From Paramicrobacterium humi (GTDB lineage: Bacteria > Actinomycetota > Actinomycetes > Actinomycetales > Microbacteriaceae), in NCBI RefSeq assembly GCF_900105715.1, contig NZ_FNRY01000001.1, positions 992,001-1,056,000 of the forward strand: 64,000 bases of DNA. Reading direction: 5' to 3'. This document shows positions 60,018 to 64,000 of the stretch, piece by piece (within the stretch, counting starts at the first letter, position 1; every line of letters starts with the position of its first letter). The notes under the pieces are model-generated. The model did no database searches. It saw only the letters and a list, made by a program, of their open reading frames with translations, and was not told where the DNA came from. Made by a program: the position numbers and the translations under genes.

Positions 60018-61124
60018 CTAGGATTGCACAACCGCCAACTGGTCGATCTTGTCCATCAGCGGAGCGAGACCTGCCGGCGCGAGGTGGCCGTAACGGTCCA
60101 ATGTGATCGACGGACGTGCGTGTCCCATTGCGCGGGACACGGAGAGCAAGTCCGCGCCGGCCTCCGACAAAGCCATGGCGGCGAATGTGTGCCGTAGTCC
60201 ATGGACATTGATCCGCTCGATCGGGTCTTCGCGGTTCTTGTTTGCCCGGGCAACCGCTCGAGTGACGGTATCCGAGACATAGCCCTTTCCGATCGCTTGC
60301 CCTGCGAGCCGCGGGCTGGGGAAAAGCCACTCAGACTTCGGTCGGTCGCCGACCTGCCGCTCGAGAAGTGGCACCACGAACCCGGGGACGGGCAGGGTAC
60401 GCCTTCCCGCTCGCGTCTTAGTGGTGTCGCTGTCAACGCCGGACGTTGTAACGCTGAGTCGCCCGTCGCTGTAGTCGCCCACGAGGAGCGAACGCGCTTC
60501 GCCGGCACGCACGCCCATCAAGCCGAGCACCGCGAGGAGGGCTTTCTCGCGCTCGTTGGCTGCCGCTTCGATCACCGCCATTAGTTCGGCTGAAGACCAG
60601 TGAGGTAGCTCTTTGTGCCCCAGCGGCACAACGATCCCCTCTGTGGGGTCGTGATCGATCAACTTGTCGCGAATACCACGCTTGATGGAAGCCCGGAAGA
60701 TCTCGAGTTGCTTCTTACGACTGGACCGAGCGATGTCACCTCGTTGAGACCACACCTCAATCTCAGTTGTGTCGATGGTCGAGGCGTGGCGATCACCGAA
60801 CTGGCGCCGCACGCCGGCAGCGTGATGGTGATCGGCCTCCACGGTCTTGGGCGCGCGGTCTGCTTTGGCTGCAAGATGACGGTCAAGCAGAGTACCGACT
60901 GTGATTGACTCGCGGCGAATGCGCTGAGCCCGAGGGTTCTGCATGTGGTTCGCGTCGTCGAGATACGCCTGCGCCTTCTGATGCTCCTTGTACGACTGCT
61001 TTCGCTGCTGCGCCGCCCGTCCGGTACCTTCGCGCCAGCGTCGCTGCCAACGGTCGCGTCCCGCCTGCCGGCGCTGCGCGATCTCGCTCTTGGAGAGGTC
61101 TTTCCAGAGGTCGTGAACGGTCAT
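60018..61124 (-). CDS. int: Tyrosine-family site-specific integrase
   Basis: 368 residues. A Lys/Arg-rich N-terminus and SAM-like core-binding domain precede the catalytic domain. All hallmark residues are seen: Arg in GLMGVRAGEARSL, HxxR in VHGLRHTF, His in AMGHARPS and the nucleophile Tyr in TLDRYGHLAP. It is intact and oriented leftward. It overlaps the upstream HTH gene by 4 bases. Its C-terminus is clearly related to the decayed integrase next to the tRNA-Ala fragment. An att site is expected left of 59.9 kb, but none was identified. Confidence 0.93.
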   Translation of the reverse strand: MTVHDLWKDLSKSEIAQRRQAGRDRWQRRWREGTGRAAQQRKQSYKEHQKAQAYLDDANHMQNPRAQRIRRESITVGTLLDRHLAAKADRAPKTVEADHHHAAGVRRQFGDRHASTIDTTEIEVWSQRGDIARSSRKKQLEIFRASIKRGIRDKLIDHDPTEGIVVPLGHKELPHWSSAELMAVIEAAANEREKALLAVLGLMGVRAGEARSLLVGDYSDGRLSVTTSGVDSDTTKTRAGRRTLPVPGFVVPLLERQVGDRPKSEWLFPSPRLAGQAIGKGYVSDTVTRAVARANKNREDPIERINVHGLRHTFAAMALSEAGADLLSVSRAMGHARPSITLDRYGHLAPAGLAPLMDKIDQLAVVQS

Positions 61125-61582
61125 CCTTCGGACCCGGTTCGGCGGTTGATTTCGGCACGCAACTCGTCGGTGGAGAACACCGCGAGGACCTGACGGGTCA
61201 GAGCCTCTCGTGCAGCGATGGCCGCGGTGGCGTCAAGGTCAGGGGCGATAGCGGTGCTCTTGGCCTCGCCCAGGAGTTCCGCCGCTCTCTCCCTGCCAAT
61301 ACTTTGAAGGACTGACGGCACAATCCCCAGCGCGGACGCCAATCGAGCGAGAGTCTGATCAGGCGGGACTGTCGCCTTTGGCTGCCCGTCTCGATATCGA
61401 AGGCCCGAGAGCGCGATACGGATTGCCCCAACGCTGATGCCAGTGGCTGCCGCCAAATCGGCGGCGGTTAGGCCCGACTTCTTATATGCCGCATTGAGGA
61501 GGAGCGACTCCGCGGGTGGATTGACGCTCCGTTCCCCTCCTGATCGCTGCTCGTCATTGGACGTGAAATCGTGCACCGCCAT
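61121..61582 (-). CDS. HTH regulator of the integrative element
   Basis: 153 residues from ATG 61582 (MAVHDFTSNDEQRSGGERSV). A Cro/C1-type HTH is visible: YKKSGLTAADLAAATGISVG with AIRIALSGLRYRDG and TLARLASALGIVPSVLQSIG. The C-terminal third is helical. Overlap with int and divergence from the excisionase-like gene suggest a repressor that sets the balance between integration and excision. Confidence 0.82.
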   Translation of the reverse strand: MAVHDFTSNDEQRSGGERSVNPPAESLLLNAAYKKSGLTAADLAAATGISVGAIRIALSGLRYRDGQPKATVPPDQTLARLASALGIVPSVLQSIGRERAAELLGEAKSTAIAPDLDATAAIAAREALTRQVLAVFSTDELRAEINRRTGSEG

Positions 61583-61679
61583 AAGTTCTTCCCTTCGCTC
61601 AAAATTGGTCGCGGAGTTGCCTAATACAGATTGCCACACATTTGCTACCAGTGCTACCAATGTGTAATAGCGTGGTGGC

Positions 61680-61922
61680 ATGCCAATTACGACACACTTG
61701 CGACAACTTAAGAGAGAGTGCGCCTTGCTCACCGTCAAGGACGCCGCGGAGCTGACCGGGCTCACCGAGTGGTGGATAAGACAACTCATTGCGAAAGGGG
61801 AGATCCGGGCGATGAATGTCGGCTCCTACGGAAAGTCGGCCCGATGGCGCATCGATCCAGAGGACTTCACCGCGTGGCTGGTGAGCCGCGAAAACCGCCC
61901 CCGAGACCTGATGGCCTCCTGA
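61680..61922 (+). CDS. xis: Excisionase-like small DNA-binding protein
   Basis: 80 residues with a MerR/excisionase-type HTH: LTVKDAAELTGLTEWWIRQL followed by KGEIRAMNVGSYGKSARWRI and DPEDFTAWLVSREN. It is divergent from the regulator/int pair with a 97-bp control region between. It likely acts as directionality factor for the integrase. Confidence 0.85.
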   Translation: MPITTHLRQLKRECALLTVKDAAELTGLTEWWIRQLIAKGEIRAMNVGSYGKSARWRIDPEDFTAWLVSRENRPRDLMAS

Positions 61923-62017
61923 GCACCGGGCGCCAAGCCGATGTCGACCTCTGGATCGAGCAGCAGCTCGAACCCGTGTGAGGTCACGCAGCCGCCCCGC
62001 GAGGGGCAAGACCAAAC

Positions 62018-62047
62018 GAAACGCCCCGGCATTCGCCGAGGCGTTTC
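62018..62047 (+). terminator. Hairpin after excisionase-like gene
   Basis: GAAACGCC ... GGCGTTTC stem with an inner CGGC-ATTC-GCCG stem, 62018-62047, in the gap between the excisionase-like and primase genes. Shaped like an intrinsic terminator but with a poor T-tract. Confidence 0.6.
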
Positions 62048-62108
62048 ACATGAGAACCGTCTCCAGCCGACGAGTTGCAGCTCGCCGAATGACTGAAAGA
62101 ACCTATCG

Positions 62109-63746
62109 ATGACTTTACCAGCAGACGCCGAACCAAGCGAAGACTTGAAGTTCCAACAACAGCACTTCCCTGTCGATGAGGACGACACCTCTTCTATCCA
62201 AGCCACCGATACGCTCGACCTGGAGTGGCAAGGGATCTGGCTCCGTCAGCAAGCAAAAAACCATCGGCAGCACATGCGCATTGCCTACGAGCTCGCGGCA
62301 GACGCGCAGATGAGCCTTATGCATGTCACCGGTCTCGGTTGGTTCCAATATGAGGGATCGCGCTGGGTGGTCGACGAGGGGGACAAAGCCGCAACCAATG
62401 CAGTCATGAAGACAATCCGCCGACTCGCTTCCGACGCGATCGCCGACAAGGAGCTGTACAACGACCTGGTGAAGTCGCAGACAGCAAGCGGAGCGAAGGG
62501 GGTACTCGGGCTCGCCGCCAGCCTTCCGGGTATCGCGGTGAAAGCCGCGGAACTTGATGCCGACCCCTACATTTTGAACACGCCCTCGGGGTCACTTAAT
62601 CTAAAGACTTTCGAGCTGTATCCTCACGATCCCGCAGACCGTCTCACCAAGGTCACACGCGGCTCCTACGATCGTTCGGCTTCGTGTGATCAATGGGAAG
62701 CGTTCCTCAAGCAGATCTTGCCTGATGCTGATGTGAGGGCTTACCTGCAGCGCGTACTGGGTGTCGCACTCGTCGGCAAGCAACTCGAGCACATCCTGGT
62801 TATCGCGACGGGGACCGGCCGAAACGGCAAGGGAGTCACCTACGAGACGTTAGGGTATGCGATCGGCGACTACGCGCACTTCGCGCCGTCGACGCTGTTC
62901 GAACAAACCAAAGGCAACGCCAACGGCGCGAGCCCAGCACTGTTCGACCTACGAGGAGCTCGATTCGTGGCCTTGTCCGAGACCGAGAAGATGGCACGCA
63001 TCGCCTCAGCTCTCCTCAAGAGCTTGACGGGCGGCGATCCGGTCACGGCGCGGGGCCTTTACAAGGATCCCATCACCTTCATCGCTTCGTGGTTGATCCT
63101 TCTGGTCACTAACCACCTGCCAACCCTCCCCGCAGACGACCCGGCGGTGTGGGAGCGCGTGCGGGTAATCCCGTTCGACATCTTCATCGCTCCAGAGAAG
63201 CGAGATCCCCAGCTGACCGCAAAGCTGCAGGTAGAGGTTCATGGGATCGTCACCTGGGCGGTGCAGGGATTGCGCGACTACTGGGAGCACGGGCTCAGCG
63301 AGCCGGATGCCGTGAAGGTGGCAACAAACGACTATGCCGCCAAACAGGACAATGTCAGTCGCTTCATCGAGGCCGTCTGCGACGAGAACCCGAAGAACGG
63401 TGGTGACACAACCAAGGAGCTGCATGATGCTTACACCGAATGGGCGATCGCTGACGGAATCTTTCGCGAGCATCGTCTGGGACGTACCGACTTTGGTCGC
63501 GCACTTGACAAACTAGGGCTCCCCGCTGTGAAGAAGAGCCGTGGGATGGTGCGCGAAGGACTGGCGATCGAGAGGACAGGCGGTGTCGTTGTCATCCAGC
63601 AACCGGCCGCCTCGGAGCGCTCCGGTTCCGAACCGCAGGAGGAACCGGGCTATCCCGCCAACGCTGCCACGGCTACAGCGCGAAATACCGATTACCTTAC
63701 GGAAGAAATGTGGAAGTCTCCGCCCGCTCCTTCATATACCGGCTGA
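62109..63746 (+). CDS. Phage/plasmid primase-helicase, P4 family
   Basis: 545 residues. The D5/P4-type region precedes a superfamily 3 helicase with Walker A in ATGTGRNGKGVTYETLG, Walker B-like RFVALSETE, and the SF3 Asn segment LILLVTNHLPTLPADD. The C-terminal winged-helix part contains FREHRLGRTDFGRALDKLGL. Such proteins replicate phage satellites, integrative elements and some plasmids. The N-terminal primase part is short, so it may be only the helicase half. Confidence 0.9.
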   Translation: MTLPADAEPSEDLKFQQQHFPVDEDDTSSIQATDTLDLEWQGIWLRQQAKNHRQHMRIAYELAADAQMSLMHVTGLGWFQYEGSRWVVDEGDKAATNAVMKTIRRLASDAIADKELYNDLVKSQTASGAKGVLGLAASLPGIAVKAAELDADPYILNTPSGSLNLKTFELYPHDPADRLTKVTRGSYDRSASCDQWEAFLKQILPDADVRAYLQRVLGVALVGKQLEHILVIATGTGRNGKGVTYETLGYAIGDYAHFAPSTLFEQTKGNANGASPALFDLRGARFVALSETEKMARIASALLKSLTGGDPVTARGLYKDPITFIASWLILLVTNHLPTLPADDPAVWERVRVIPFDIFIAPEKRDPQLTAKLQVEVHGIVTWAVQGLRDYWEHGLSEPDAVKVATNDYAAKQDNVSRFIEAVCDENPKNGGDTTKELHDAYTEWAIADGIFREHRLGRTDFGRALDKLGLPAVKKSRGMVREGLAIERTGGVVVIQQPAASERSGSEPQEEPGYPANAATATARNTDYLTEEMWKSPPAPSYTG

Positions 63747-63811
63747 CGGACGCACGCAGTCCAGTCCAGTCCATCGATGGCATGGATGCGTGTGCAACGT
63801 CAGTTCGAGTG

Positions 63812-63845
63812 AAGTCCCGTTCTGCCTGTCGGTTGGACGGGACTT
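63812..63845. terminator. Hairpin after the primase gene
   Basis: AAGTCCCGT / ACGGGACTT, a 9-bp stem with a 16-base loop, followed by TCTC. The last ~155 bases of the window contain no gene that can be supported. Confidence 0.5.
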
Positions 63846-64000
63846 TCTCATTCATGCCCCCGAGTTCGAGTTGCGAACACCTTGTCGGTGGTGAGTCGAG
63901 AATTGGGCCGCGCTGCTGCCGACCTGTCATCCCCACTCTCACATTCGATGCGGCGCACACACCGCGTGCGGCCGTCCACCGGCTCCCGTCGTCAAGCAAA

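Larger units (their letters stand above)
45191..64000. mobile_element. Composite genomic island at tRNA-Ala, right end outside window
   Basis: The left border is a 3' tRNA-Ala fragment with a decayed integrase beside it. Inside are two IS256 remnants in the same orientation bracketing a catabolic block, then an intact integrase/HTH/excisionase/primase element. The DNA between ~45.8 and 58 kb uses A/T-ending codons more than the 18-43 kb core. The tRNA orientation places the other junction, with the complete tRNA, to the right of 64 kb. Confidence 0.65.

Noticed and set aside
63697-63999. 100-codon minus-strand frame at the right edge
   Set aside because: It overlaps the primase end and the hairpin, with no family similarity.

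Overview
The window comes from a high-GC actinobacterium, most likely a member of the Microbacteriaceae. The evidence is the fhaA-fhaB-pstP-rodA-pbpA-pknA-pknB cell-division/kinase block with trpG, a class E sortase, crgA, a rhomboid protease and a cyclophilin. This is the arrangement found beside oriC in actinobacteria, and tRNA-Leu follows fhaA as it does in Mycobacterium tuberculosis. The species cannot be named from sequence reading alone.

Layout. 1-4.6 kb: end of a complex I operon (nuoL partial, nuoM, nuoN). 4.7-6.1 kb: a CDF metal exporter with its ArsR/SmtB sensor. 6.4-12.8 kb: an arsenic and thiol-redox module. Five genes (trxB, trxA, acr3, an arsR-arsC fusion, arsC) each overlap the next by 4 bp. 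They converge on a flavoprotein gene that is divergent from a second arsR across two 20-bp operator-like repeats. A universal stress protein gene at the left of the module is frameshifted. 13-18.2 kb: an LCP-family cell-wall protein, then a mobile unit (HTH gene, degenerate tyrosine-recombinase-like gene, DDE transposase) ending near the 3' end of tRNA-Leu(CAG).

18.4-34.7 kb: conserved cell-wall and signalling core, including a lipoprotein/siderophore-interacting-protein intergenic region that carries a cluster of DnaA-box-like 9-mers. 34.7-43.1 kb: a LOG-family protein followed by the most distinctive cluster of the window. It has four tightly spaced genes: an EPSP-synthase-like domain fused to an acyl-CoA ligase, an acyl-CoA dehydrogenase, a FabL/ChcA-type SDR reductase, and a 2,4-dienoyl-CoA-reductase-like flavoenzyme. 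Together they look like a route from shikimate to cyclohexanecarboxyl-CoA, the starter of omega-cyclohexyl fatty acids or of polyketides.

43.4-45.2 kb: a RES/Xre toxin-antitoxin pair, a decayed hipA and a 45-bp 3' fragment of tRNA-Ala. From that fragment to the end of the window lies an apparent genomic island. It starts with a decayed integrase whose catalytic Tyr codon appears to be a stop, then a remnant of an IS256-family element. Next is a 13-kb catabolic block: IclR regulator, FAH-family dehydratase, ketoglutarate-semialdehyde dehydrogenase, M20 hydrolase, PuuE-like hydrolase, NitT/TauT-type ABC importer, SDR, M24-fold protein and LacI regulator. A second IS256 remnant follows. The last 4.4 kb is a small integrative element (intact integrase, HTH regulator, excisionase-like protein, P4-type primase) that continues to or past the window edge. 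Because tRNA-Ala(TGC) normally lies between gyrA and the cyclophilin gene in this lineage, the intact tRNA-Ala and gyrA are expected to the right of the window.
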